This document shows positions 1 to 11,334 of a DNA stretch of 64,000 nt, in pieces (within the stretch, counting starts at the first letter, position 1; each line of letters opens with the position of its first letter). The position numbers were made by a program, and so were the translations under genes. Origin of the DNA: Henckelia pumila (taxonomy: Eukaryota > Streptophyta > Magnoliopsida > Lamiales > Gesneriaceae); assembly GCF_033568475.1 (NCBI RefSeq), contig NC_133123.1, forward strand, positions 190,315,821 through 190,379,820, read 5' to 3'. Under the pieces are notes generated by a model that did not search any database, was not told the origin of the DNA, and worked only from the letters and a program-made list of their open reading frames with translations.

Positions 1-199
1 GAAATCAGGCATACATATGAGCATATAAGCATGGAATTCGCATCTCAGTAAAGCAAGCAATGTTAAATCAAACAATCATCGTCGCATACAATTCTGTAAA
101 GCAAGTAAAGCATACTCATGCAATACTATAAATGCATGCGACTCAATCTACCCCGCTCAACTTCTATCTTAGTCCAAGACTTTACGCTCTGATACCACC
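1..199 (-). mobile_element. Internal 5' leader of gypsy element F (cut by window edge)
   Basis: This is non-coding sequence just inside a minus-strand Ty3/gypsy element whose 5' LTR lies to its right. Its motifs (for example the ctaccccgctcaactt stretch near 152) recur next to the PBS of element C at about 47450-47470, so F and C belong to related families. No gag reading frame is visible in the part present. The rest of the element lies left of the window. Confidence 0.6.
186..197 (-). other. Primer binding site of element F
   Basis: The plus strand reads GCTCTGATACCA, the reverse complement of TGGTATCAGAGC, the standard plant initiator-tRNA-Met primer site. It lies 5 nt inside the LTR boundary, the same spacing as in element C, and fixes the minus orientation of F. 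Confidence 0.85.
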
Positions 200-202
200 T
201 GT

Positions 203-1371
203 TGTGGGGACCTCGGGTGCTAATCTCATTTTAAGGGGCAAATTATCATTTAATCATAAATGAATCACACTTGAACGAATAAAATCAAAGACTGAAATTT
301 TTGATACATACTTCAAGATGAGCTTTCAATATCATTTCATTCTTATTTAGGATCAAACAATCTAATAACTTGATCACGTGACCGAAATTCAAACCGACGG
401 CGTAACGGATCGAATTCGATATTTCCAAAAGCATAACATCAATCTTATTACTCATCTCAACTCAATACCAACATCAATTCATCAGAAAAATTTCGAAATC
501 CCATAGCTAAAAATTTCAGAATTTCAAAAATTCTTTCAAAAATCGAAATCATGTTCAAATGACGATCTTTTCTCGATCCGTCTTAGATATGTTATCGTCG
601 TATATGCTAGAACATGTTTATACAATCACATCTTAATTCTAACAACATCATAAAATTCAAACATGGTAGAACTTCTTAAAACTTACGTCAAAATGTAGCA
701 CTCGGAGTCGTGATCATAAATATATGCTCAATCGGAAATTCTACCGGGCGGATCGATTTTTATCGGAGCATGAAATATCAAAAATGGCTTGAAACCCTTT
801 CTCTCATCTCTCTCGGTTTCTTGGCTGGGAATCTGATCCCTTTTCATCCTTATTCACGATTAAATGGCAAGTTGCAAGGGAAATTTCACTTTGGTCCCTG
901 AACTTTGGCCTAATTGCAATTCAGTCCCCAGACAAGCGATTTAATTCAATTTCAATCCTAAATAATTCAAGAATAATAGAATTTAATTCTAAACTCTAAA
1001 TATTCTTAAATTAAATATTTTTGGATTAAAATTAAATTATTTCGGACCTTATCGCATTTTAGTCCTTGAAGTTTTCAATATTTGCAAATTGGCTCTTGCT
1101 CGAATTTCATCCTCAAATTAAATCCTTGATATTTATAATATTGGAATTTACATCTTAAATTCCATAAATATCAATTCAAATATTTTTAAGCTTTTAATTT
1201 AAGTATTCCGGATATTAACATCTTAAAATCCAAAAATCCTCAAATTAAATATTTTTGACCCAAAATTGAAATCTCTAATTTCCATAAATTCTTAAATTCA
1301 TCTTTTTACTCTTATTCGGAATTTAAATCTTAAATCCCTTCATTAAGAACTTAATATTTTCGGGCCTTACA
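203..1371 (-). mobile_element. 5' LTR of gypsy element F
   Basis: The LTR runs from TGTGGGGACCTCGG to CGGGCCTTACA on the plus strand, so it has the canonical TG...CA ends, and it abuts a tRNA-Met PBS. It is about 1.17 kb and resembles the LTRs of element C in its ends and in the cttacg...gaagctc-like stretch near 683-760, but is roughly half as long. It inserted inside the RNase H domain of a copia element: codons resume in frame at 1372. The 5-bp target duplication would start with CGTCT at 1372, but its partner is outside the window. Confidence 0.75.
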
Positions 1372-1782
1372 CGTCTATTCTTAGAAGATGTTTCAGGATG
1401 GGTGAAACTTGTACCGGCTATTTGCATTCATTGTGATAATCAATCTGCGATCGGAAGGGCACAAAGCAAGATGTATAATGGAAAATGTAGACATATACGT
1501 CGTAGAAACAATACCATTAGACAACTACTCTCAACTGGAGTTATCTCTATTGACTATGTAAAGTCAAATGATAATATAGCGGATCCGTTAACCAAAGGGT
1601 TAAACAGAGAGTTAGTTGAAAAATCTTCAAAAGGAATGGGACTGAAGCCTATGGAACAAATTGGTGCGAAGAAAAACCCAATCTATGCTGACTGGAGATC
1701 CCAAGAACTAGGTTTAATGGGACAACCTAATCGCACAGGTTTGGTAGATCACTGTGGGGTTATCCCCAGTTATTCCTATTGA
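1372..1782 (+). pseudogene. Ty1/copia Pol remnant: RNase H C-terminal part
   Basis: The frame is open from the F insertion junction (1372) to TGA at 1780-1782. It shows the classic copia RNase H end: an IHCDNQSAI block near 1423, RHIRRR near 1491, YVKS near 1555 and NIADPLTKGL near 1573. The first in-frame ATG is internal, and everything upstream of 1372 (gag, protease, integrase, reverse transcriptase) is displaced by element F or lost, so this is a fragment and not a gene. It sits directly upstream of its 3' UTR and 3' LTR. The copia lineage cannot be resolved from this piece. Confidence 0.9.
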
Positions 1783-2179
1783 AAATAGTGAATGTTGAGG
1801 ATAAGCATATGGATTTTAATGATTCTGATAGAATTCAGCATAGAATCACCTAAGTGAGAGAGAAGTGGGGCCGCTTCAAAGGAATTGCAAGGCTCGATTC
1901 TAGACCCTCTTACAGAACCAGACGTGTGTTCATGGCCAAAACGAACACAATCATGAGAACTGAATTGTATCAGGGAGATTCCTGTGTGAAATATATCTTA
2001 ATTTACACGAACGGATGTACAATTCAAAGACATTGCGTCTACTGTCAACCAGTGAATTATTATACTTTCACAAAGGAAGGTTCAAAGGGTAATCCCTACC
2101 TATCCTATGCAGGATTCAACTGTTGAACTTTATCACGACTATCTTCGTTTATCTTTCAATTTACATTCATGTGGGGGAT
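1783..2179 (+). other. 3' untranslated tail and polypurine tract of the copia element
   Basis: About 400 nt separate the RNase H stop from the 3' LTR. It ends in the purine-rich tract GTGGGGGAT (2171-2179) immediately before TGTTAG, as expected for plus-strand priming. Short open frames here (1854-2126, 2107-2289) match nothing I recognise and I do not call them genes. Confidence 0.7.
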
Positions 2180-3102
2180 TGTTAGACTTTGAGATTTATT
2201 GGGTTGAGATTATATTGGGCTTTTTCCATAATGAATGGAAATTGGTCTTGCCATATGGAAGGCATGTGGGAGTATCCCACATTGAATAGGAAAGGAAAAA
2301 TTGGTGAGCTTATAATATGTTACACTTTATGAAGTTGTAAGAATGATTGGTCAAGAGGCTCTCTCTCGCACGCGCCTGCGAAGGGGGATTGCAAATCAAG
2401 GGCCCGTTTGCACTGAAAAAGACTTGACTTGTGTGCAAGCGCACGAGCGCGACTTGGGTGCGTCGAATGTCGGACCGATCAAGGCAAAATTGCCTACCCA
2501 GATTTGGCCACCTTTTGCTATTTTCTTTTTCTAATTTTCGAATTTTGATTTGAACCTTCTAGATGTGACCTTCAGTCTGACTGACTGTTGGTGCTCCATC
2601 TGGCTGCTGACTGTTGGTGCTTCATCTGCATGACCTTTGGCTTTTCAGCTGGCTGCTGTGACTGTCCATATGGAACCCAAGTGCCTATATATAGAGGCAG
2701 ACTCCAGTCCTTCAAAATACGATCTCACAAAAATACACAGCTCGAATTCCTCTCAGTTGCACTCTGTTTTTGCTGCTGCTCTATTCTTGTGCTTTTGTCC
2801 CGTCGTGATACTGTTCAGGTACATTTTCAGTTTGTCAGTGTAGTGCCTTCGTGCTAGGCGTCTACAAGGTTTCTCCGTTGTATCCTGGGAAACAGACGTC
2901 CGTGTAACCCTTGAAGCACACTCCGGAGGGGACGAATCTGTTTTAAGGAAACTGTACTAGTTACAGGCCTCGGTTTGGTTATTTGTTTCCTTACTCTATT
3001 CTTCAGTATATACTTACTCGATGTACTGCTTTACTGTCTACATCATTTGTTCTTAATATTTTATTTTCATTATATTCACGTTTGAGTTTACCAGTGCTAA
3101 CA
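2180..3102 (+). mobile_element. 3' LTR of the copia element
   Basis: This 923-bp LTR starts TGTTAG and ends CTAACA, a perfect 6-bp terminal inverted repeat with TG...CA ends. It follows the polypurine tract and lies downstream of copia RNase H on the same strand. A TATA-like box sits at 2685-2694. The 5' LTR is not in the window, so the element's age cannot be read here. Confidence 0.85.
2685..2694 (+). promoter_or_regulatory. TATA-like box in the copia LTR
   Basis: CTATATATAG lies mid-LTR, where the U3/R boundary promoter of a copia LTR is expected. Transcription would begin about 30 bp downstream. Confidence 0.55.
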
Positions 3103-4139
3103 CAAAATCATCTAGTCCTAATAATAGGTGGATAGATATAAGGGTTTTTCTACATGTATAGTGGGAGTTGCAAATTGCATCTGAAATTATAAAATAATCT
3201 TAAATGCATTTTTGGAAGAAATTTTTTTTAATAAAGTGTAGGGATAATTTTTTGATTTCTTAAATATAATGTGTAAGCCAATGTCTAATGTATGTATACC
3301 ATTTTCCAAAAGAGGGTGTTATTTACCCTCCAGTTTTTGTTAAACACACGACACCCATCTATTATTTTTATACTACAATTAAATTGACTATATTATCTTT
3401 TAATTAATTTTATTAAATTTCTCAATATACTCTCATAAATTCCTAAAATAAGTTCTCTAAACTTTAACAACTCAAAATATTATATTTATATTTGTCAATA
3501 TTTTGAAATGTAGAACACAAACAAATTTTAAAAACATTATTGATCACTATAACCGTTTATTATGTTGTATTCCAAATTTTTGAAAAATAAAATATTAAAT
3601 ATAATAATTCATTCTTATTTTTTCATAATTTATGATATTTTTTATTTTTATTTTAAAAATCAACATTTTAATTTAATCACAATATCTAATGAAAGATATA
3701 TGACTACCAATAAAAATGTTATTTTAAACAAAATATACATTTTCAAATTGAAGTTAATATTTTTGTATAATAAACATTCTTGTGACCGAAAATAAAAATA
3801 GAGTGTAAATTTATATGAAATGAATTATGTTATATATTATAATTATGCTCTTAATCAGTACTAAAATATGTATTGTATGCTAATATTTTCTTTTTTTAAT
3901 CTTAATTTTAAATATATGTAAATTTAAATATTAGCCCATAAACTTTTAACTTAATCTTGCTAAATCAAAATTTGTAACTCATTAGGTTTATGTATTTTAT
4001 AAAAAAATATCTAATAATATTTTTTATATTGTATAAATATTGAGATATAATATGAATAATATTAACTTAACTTTAAGACTAAGAAAATATTTTTTTTTGT
4101 TGTTTTATAATTTGTTTGAATACGAAGAAAAACAATTAG
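3103..4139. other. AT-rich spacer without supported genes
   Basis: This is very AT-rich sequence with homopolymer runs. The only long open frame (3562-3795, plus) is composition-driven, rich in Ile, Phe, Lys and Asn codons, with no motif. I see no gene. Confidence 0.6.
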
Positions 4140-4286
4140 TTCGACCCTATCCTATGGGTATTACCTCATGGGATAGATGACACTCACTAATTGGTTCGAA
4201 TCATGTGAACTCCACTCAATCATGTGAGGCTCATATGATTTGAACCAATAAAATGCTTCCACCTATATCCATGGAGTAGGATCGAA
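4140..4286. repeat. Imperfect foldback repeat (MITE-like)
   Basis: The two ends are imperfect inverted copies: TTCGACCCTATCC at 4140 against GGAGTAGGATCGAA ending at 4286. An inner block near 4190 (ATTGGTTCGAATCATGTGA) pairs with TCATATGATTTGAACCAAT near 4231-4249. The whole 147-bp unit can fold on itself. No clear target duplication was found, so it is called only MITE-like. Confidence 0.5.
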
Positions 4287-4875
4287 TTTTTCAAGAAGAA
4301 CCGTGACAAGTTTTTGAGATGTTAAAATTTTAGTTGTAACTTAAGGTAAATAAAAATTTTTATTGCATGTAATCTCATAGATGTCATCTAACACTCCATT
4401 AAATGCATCTTTTCCATTAAATGCATCTTTGTACATAGAGATGAGGATATTCTCCACCTTATTAGCTCATAAAATAATAGCCATTTGGTCATGTCCAAAC
4501 AAACTCGTATGCAAATCAACCGATTATATTTAATCCCAAACTAGATATGATAACCTTGCAATGTGTGTATTATATTTATATTTTGACTGTTTCACTTGAA
4601 AAGATAATCAAAAGGACACATTTTAAAACATTATATTGCTACAAACCCCAAAAATACAGCAGCAAACTTAGACAAATATACTCTCTACAATTTCTGCCAC
4701 TCGATCTTGATTCCACCTTTACCAACACCATCGAGGCTCACTTACATCACAAATTTCCCAAAGAATTGACCAATCAGTAAAAAGTGGTCCTCTCTTCAAT
4801 GCAAAACCATTGCTTTCATAATCATTAGAAACAGGGAGGGCTCACTCTTGACTACAAGAAACATCCATCCCATAA
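4287..4875. other. Spacer, nothing recognised
   Basis: This is AT-rich spacer. An open frame at 4547-4780 has no recognisable motif and no neighbouring exon, so it is not called. Confidence 0.5.
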
Positions 4876-4883
4876 CTTAAATC

Positions 4884-6676
4884 TAGACCTGGCCAAGGGC
4901 GGGGTCAAACCCGGACCCGATCCGGAACCGGCCCGTGGTCTATGGGCCGGTAACCGGGTCAACGTGTTTGACCCGGAACTGTAACCGGACCGGCCAGTGG
5001 CCGGTCCGGTCACGGTTTTTCCTTTTGAAACCCGTCGATCCGGCGGTTTGAACCGCTGGGTTGACCCGTGTCAACTCTGGTCACGGTTTTTCCTTTTGAA
5101 ACCCGTCGACCCGGTGGTTCGAACCGCCGGGTTGACCCGTGTCAACCTAGCGGGTCGGCCTATTTTTAAGTAATATATTTATTATTTTGTTAAAATTTTA
5201 AATAATATATTTAAAATCTACACATGTTGGATTTAACCCAAGACCAATTGGTATTGAGACATAACTCTTGCCACTAGGCCATTAGATCGTTTGATATTAG
5301 ATTGTGATTGCAAATAATTAAATGTAATAAATTTGTATACAAGATGTTTAAATTAAAATGTAATAGATTTTTATTGAGATAGGTATAGTTTTTAATAGAG
5401 TAAAATTTATTTTGATACACGAATTATTGATAAAATGTCAAATTGGTACATGAACTATTGAAAATGGTTTAATTGATATATAATAAAACTCAAAAGTCAA
5501 TTTTTCCTTTTACTTAAATTTTTTTAAAATTGAATATTGTTATTAAATTGATTAATTGAACTATATACATATTTTATCTTTTAAATTATTATATTAATCA
5601 CAAGTATAAATATCAATTCATATTTACTAATTACTATACAATAAAAAGAATATTATATATCATTATACGAAAAAACATTCAACGTAAAATTTATAAATTA
5701 TAAATGAAAGACACACACATATATAATTTTTAATTTGATTAATATAAATAATAATATTATAACATAGATAAACAGAAAAAAAATATATTTTATTATATAT
5801 TTTTAATATACATTATTTTTGAATATATAATTTATCAATTGTTATATATATGTGTGTATGTACATGTTTATATTAATTAATATTTATAATATTTCGTACA
5901 ATGAGTACGATCTTTTTTCTATATATAAAATTTAAATAAATATAAATTTATATTTATAATTGTATGAATAAAATAATTTTTAAAAATAATTTGTGTATTT
6001 ATTTTAATTTAACAAAAATATTAGACTTTAAAATAATGTAAGTGAAGGGTAAAATTGATTTTATAAGTTGATTATGTACCAATTAAACCATTTTCAATAG
6101 TTTATGTACCAATTTGACATTTTATCAATAGTTCGTGTATCAAAATGAATTTTACTCGTTTTTAATATAAGATGTTGAAAGTTGAAATATAATATATTTT
6201 TTATTGAATAAATGTAATAAATTTTTTATTGAAATATATATAATTTTTAATATAAGAAATGTAATATATTTTTAATTTAATAAATATAATATATTTTTTT
6301 TATTGAGATAGACATAATTTTTAATATAAAATGTTGAAAGTTGAAATGTCATATATTTTTTATTGAATAAATATAATATTAAAAGATGTTAAAAGGTTAA
6401 ATGTATATATTTTTATTTAATAAATTTATATATTTTTTATTGAGATAATGAAATATTTGATAGAATTTTTAAAAGTTTAATTGTAAAATTTTTAAAAAAA
6501 TTTTTTTTGTTTTTTAAAAAAGCAAGGGTTGACCTGGATCGGAACCGACGGTTAACCGAACCCGGACCGGAACCGTCGGTTCACCAACCCGGACCGGAAC
6601 CAGCCAAGGGCGGGCCGGTTAAGGGTTGGTAAAATACCAACCCGGAACCGGACCGGAACCGGCCCGTGGCCAGGTA
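4884..6676. mobile_element. Non-autonomous hAT-like DNA transposon with GC-rich ends
   Basis: An 8-bp direct repeat CTTAAATC lies at both edges (4876-4883 and 6677-6684), the duplication size of hAT transposons. The ends are inverted copies: TAGACCTGGCCA at 4884 and TGGCCAGGTA ending at 6676. Subterminal regions (4891-5160 and 6530-6670) are GC-rich, with repeated ccggaccggaaccgg-type motifs in both orientations, while the interior is AT-rich with degenerate repeats (about 5310-5397 and 6170-6470). There is no transposase frame, so it must have moved using an enzyme from elsewhere. A second transposon is nested inside. Confidence 0.75.
5398..6157. mobile_element. Mutator-like MITE nested in the hAT-like element
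   Basis: This 760-bp unit starts GAGTAAAAT and ends ATTTTACTC. Long imperfect terminal inverted repeats of about 130 bp pair 5398-5530 with 6025-6157, including the block that reads tgataaaatgtcaaattggt on the left arm. It is flanked by the 10-bp direct repeat GTTTTTAATA (5388-5397 and 6158-6167). Long TIRs with a 9-11 bp duplication fit non-autonomous Mutator-like elements. No coding capacity is present. Confidence 0.8.
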
Positions 6677-6684
6677 CTTAAATC

Positions 6685-7516
6685 TTTTCAAATTTTGTGT
6701 ATTCTTTTTTTAAAAAAAGACTACTTTTTGACCTATAAAAACTTCAATTAGATAGCTTCTATTAATTGACAATATTCTCCTATTCTTTTGCTTTTGTTTT
6801 TCATATGTAAACGTCCCGGGGGTAGACAGGCCCCTACTAATTTATTCCACTCGCATAAAAAAACAAATATGTGAAAAGACATATACTCTATAACTCGATC
6901 GGGTAATTCCCATCCCTATGGTTCCGATTTATACAACAGACAATGAATAGAAATGTCAATGTGCATAGAAGTGCACCTACTTCTTTGAACTTTTTCATCA
7001 ACCCTTCTTGCTAACATAAAAGATATGTTTTATATTCTGGAAAAAAAAAAGAAGATATGTTTTATGATGGAGACAACTCTATGTACAGAAGTAAATATTA
7101 TAGTGAGGATATATACACAACTTTTTGACTGTTTGAGGGGATTAAAAAACTAAGTTAATCAGGAGCAAACAATTAATGATGAATTAATAATGATGCCCCA
7201 GTGGAGATTCACAGAAAAGGCAGTAGTTTCTGAATTTTTACAGTTAAAAAAAGGCATTATTAATGAAAGGATCCAAAAACAGTGTTAGCTGCCCATGACT
7301 TCACAGGCTGTGAGAGGCATTCAAAATCAGTGAGAAAACCGACATAATTAGAGATAATTCCAAGCATCCCCATGTGAGATTTCTGTCTCTTTAACTAGTA
7401 ATCACTTCAGTTTCTCTAGAAGTTTTGATCTATTTTCTCCGCACTGTTTCCGGGCTCACGCCATTTTTCTTGAAAAGATTTCTCAAGAGTTTTCTTCATC
7501 GGAAGTTCTTCACACC
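6685..7516 (+). promoter_or_regulatory. Upstream region and 5' UTR of NPH3
   Basis: This is the 0.8-kb spacer between the hAT-like element and the NPH3 start codon. It is presumed to hold the promoter and 5' leader. I could not identify a convincing TATA box or a defined light-response motif by eye. Confidence 0.4.
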
Positions 7517-9886
7517 ATGTGGGATTCAGAAACCGAGTCTGCAGGCGGTGGAGGTCACGGAAATGGAGTCCTTTCAACCAGCAAGGCTGGAGTTCAGAGC
7601 GATGGATTCGAGCAAAGAGGCAAGTCTTGGTATGTATCCAACTTTTTTCGAATCATTTTCTTGGTTTTTTTTGTGTGTTTTAAGGCTTAGATTCTGTCCT
7701 TTTCTCAGTGCTGTTAGAAGTTAAGGGGACTAAAAATGTGGTATTTCTGTCCAAATAGGTATGTTGCAACTGATATTCCAAGTGATTTCTTAGTACAGAT
7801 TGGAGATGTGAGTTTCCATTTGCACAAGGTAGTTGAAATCTTCATGAACATTAATTAGATAAATATTTGGTTTGTCATCAGAAAGATTGATTTACTGATC
7901 TTTGTACATCTCTAGTACCCTCTTCTTTCAAGAAGTGGAAAGATGAACAGAATCATATACGAGTCCCGTGATGGTGAATCCAATAAGATAGTTCTTGATG
8001 ATCTGCCAGGAGGGCCCGAAGCTTTCGAACTGGCAGCAAAGTTCTCCTATGGGATTGCTGTTGATTTAACAGCGACCAATATATCCGGCCTAAGATGTGC
8101 GGCAGAGTACTTGGAGATGACAGAGGACCTAGAAGAAGGCAATCTGATATTCAAAACCGAAGCTTTTCTCAGCTATGTGGTGTTATCCTCATGGAGGGAT
8201 TCCATAGTGGTTTTGAAGAGCTGTGAGAAGCTCTCACCGTGGGCCGAAAATCTCCAAATTGTACGAAGATGTAGCGAATCTATAGCATGGAAAGCTTGTG
8301 CGAATCCGAAAGGGATAAAATGGCAGTATACTGGGAAACCCCCTAGATCAGTTTCCAGCCCAAGGTGGAATGAGATGAAAGAGTCTAGCCCAAGTAGGAA
8401 CATACAGGTGCCACCTGATTGGTGGTTTGAAGATGTTTCGATTCTAAGGATCGATCATTTTGTACGAGTTATTACGGCCATCAAGGTAAAGGGTATGAGA
8501 TATGAAATGATTGGAGCTTCAATCATGCAGTATGCCACTAAATGGCTACCTTGTCTGATTAAAGAGGGATCGGGTTTGGGGCCGGCCTTGGGGGAAAGTA
8601 TGGATGAGGGAAGTATATGTAGTATCAGCAATGGCAGCAGCAGTAACTGGAAAGAAGGGCTTCACATGATCGTGGCCGGGACGAAGGAGGATCTGCCTGC
8701 AGCAGTTCAGACAAAAGATCAGAGAATGATAGTTGAAAGTCTTATTAGTATTATCCCTCCGCAGAAAGATAGTGTTTCTTGTAGCTTTCTGCTCAGGCTT
8801 TTGAGAATGGCTAATATGTTGAAAGTGGCTCCGGCATTGGTCACTGAATTGGAAAAACGGGTCGGTATGCAGTTTGAACAGGCAACACTGGCGGATCTTC
8901 TTATTCCTTGTTACCACAAGAATGACACCTTGTATGATGTTGATCTAGTGCAGAGGCTTTTGGAGCATTTTCTGGTTCAAGAACAGTCAGAAAGTTCTAG
9001 CGCGAGCCCTAATCGTCAGTTGTCTTCGGAGATAAAAATGTACGATGGTGCTCAAAGGGGGAGTAATTCTAATGCCAAAATGAGAGTGGCAAGGCTCGTT
9101 GACAGCTATCTTACAGAAGTATCAAGAGACAGAAACCTCTCATTAACTAAATTCCAGGTCCTGGCCGAAGCCTTGCCGGAATCCACCAGAACTTGTGACG
9201 ATGGGTTATATAGAGCTGTTGATTCCTACCTTAAGGTAATCGATGCAGTAATGACAACAGATTAAGCTCTATTCTCGTTTAACTTCAAATAAATTCAAGA
9301 AAACCATTTTTGTCTTTACACATTTGACCATGTCTTCATTCGACAGGCGCATCCAACGCTCACCGAACACGAGAGGAAGAGGCTCTGCCGTGTCATGGAC
9401 TGCCAGAAGCTCTCTATCGATGCATGTATGCACGCGGCTCAGAACGAGAGACTCCCTATAAGAGTGGTAGTGCAAGTCCTCTTCTCTGAACAGGTGAAAA
9501 TAAGCAATGCAATAGCCAACAACACGTTAAAAGAAGCGGGTGAAACCAACTACCAGCCCTTGATACAGAACCGCAAAACACTACTCGAAGGAACGCCTCA
9601 ATCGTTTCAAGAGGGGTGGGCAACAGCGAAAAAGGACATAAACACGCTCAAATTTGAACTGGAAAGCGTCAAGGCGAAGTATCTTGAACTCCAAAACAAC
9701 ATGGAAATACTGCAGAGACAATTTGATAAGGTGACGAAACCGAAGCAAGCATCAACATGGACCACAGGATGGAAAAAACTGAGCAAGCTTACGAAGATGA
9801 CCGAAATCAACGAGTCAGGATCTCAGGAAAATAACGCGGAACAGACTAAAAAGACACCTAGAAGATGGAGGAATTCGATTTCTTGA
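7517..9886 (+). CDS. NPH3: NPH3, phototropin-signalling BTB/NPH3 protein, 4 exons
   Basis: Exons are join(7517-7629, 7759-7828, 7916-9235, 9347-9886); all introns (129, 87 and 111 bp) are GT-AG and the joined frame gives 680 residues. NPH3 is the plasma-membrane-associated substrate adaptor of a CUL3 ubiquitin ligase that acts with the blue-light receptor phototropin 1 in phototropism. The N-terminal BTB fold starts around residue 38 (SWYVATDIPSD, FHLHKYPLLSRSGK) and the NPH3 domain begins near DWWFEDVSILR (about 229) and runs to about 535. A predicted coiled coil follows (about 585-635), and the protein ends RRWRNSIS. That tail matches the Arabidopsis NPH3 C-terminus, where the third-last serine is the phot1-dependent 14-3-3 site; here it is Ser678. 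Residue-level resemblance along the whole length supports orthology to NPH3 itself and not to a paralogue such as RPT2. The start was chosen because MWDSE resembles the family N-terminus. No lesion is visible. Confidence 0.95.
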
Positions 9887-11334
9887 AGATCTAGATGTCG
9901 TAAACAAAGGGATAAACAGATAAGTGACACTTCACGAAGTTAAACTACATATTTCAACACTCTCTGTTTCACTTTTTCGTTCCATCTTAAACACTTCAGA
10001 GAGTGGCATCATCCTATTTTTAATCTCTGTTTTAGTGTGATTAATTTGTCTGTAACTGCTAAAATGGTTTCACATACTATTAGATAGAATTCAGAAAACG
10101 TCATGCCTCGGATAATGCTGTTCATGTGTGACTAATTTGTTCAAGAATTAATGCCATGCGCCGGAGATTGTTCTGTCATAGGGAAGTTATACATCACTTA
10201 AAACTACTGAAAATGTCATATAGAGCACACTCTCCCTTACAATACATATTGGCTTGATTTATTCTTGAGAAACAGGTGACCCAATGAATACGACATCCAT
10301 CCCCATCCATGTAACCGAAAGACGTCGCTGCACCTCCAACGCCACCACTCCACGAGATTTTAGAAATACGTTTCGTTTAAAAAAATTTCGCCACCCCAAA
10401 TAAGTTTTTCTTGTTATGTTACCGCCTTTGTCTGCGCAAAATGTCACGAGGAAATCCAGAATCTAGCGGGCCAAAGATTGAAACAATAATTCATTGACAA
10501 AAAATATAATTAGTGAGATTCTTCAGTACCTAGACTACAATCAAAAGCACTGCTGGAGGCACATGATTGATATGCCACGCGGTATCTTCACCAGTGGATA
10601 CATATCATCTATCTGTGTAATGATAACTGAAAGAAAGAACCTCTGCGAGATTCCGAGAATAGACACTTTCATCTTTTATAAAAGGCCATACAAAAATGGG
10701 AAAAAAAAAAGGCAGTTGAAACAACTGAGAAAGTGGGAAAAAAAGAACGAACATGACGAGACATCCCACTTCAGATCATGTCCATAACATAGAATTGAGA
10801 CAACTTGTGCATTCAAAAGTAGCATATATTATGAGACTTTGTAACACCATAAGAACCCACACATTGGGGCCATGCCCTACGAACAAGAATAGTTTCAGTT
10901 GTGCTCGCAAATGCAAAAAAACAAAAAAAAGTCAGTTTTTCGTTAGCATGTTTTCGTCGGAAACGTATCTCCTTCGGTGATAACTAGGCAAGAACGCACG
11001 TGAACTGCAAACAAGTGTAAGCAATTTATTTATGGTGAAGTTACAAATATTTGTTATCAACTTATGCATCAATTCAATTCAAAATAAATTTATGTATCAA
11101 TTATTATAGTAAATAATAGGCTAATTACAATTATCATCTTTCAAAGAGTATTATAACAATTATTCTCGAAATCATTGAGGACTGAGAAACCATATTAACT
11201 AATTTGTTTATATCCTTGTTCACTTCGATAATAAGACTTCTGTAATTAGTCAAATTATGCATAATAATTCCAAAAACCAAAATAGTACCCAAGCTATGCA
11301 TAAGGCCACCATAATCAAACATTTAAGCCACTCC
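9887..11334. other. Intergenic region between the convergent NPH3 and HSP70 genes
   Basis: This contains the 3' ends of both genes. Open frames at 10494-10787 and 10753-10980 carry no motif and lie in Lys/Asn-rich sequence, so they are not called. No repeat with clear ends is visible. Confidence 0.5.

Noticed and set aside
3562..3795. Open frame of 77 codons in AT-rich spacer
   Set aside because: Composition is that of random AT-rich DNA (Ile, Phe, Asn, Lys), with no motif or neighbouring exon.
8546..8917. 123-codon minus-strand frame
   Set aside because: Antisense shadow of NPH3 exon 3.
10494..10980. Two overlapping open frames between NPH3 and HSP70
   Set aside because: Neither has a recognisable domain; the sequence is Lys-rich low-complexity spacer between two gene 3' ends.
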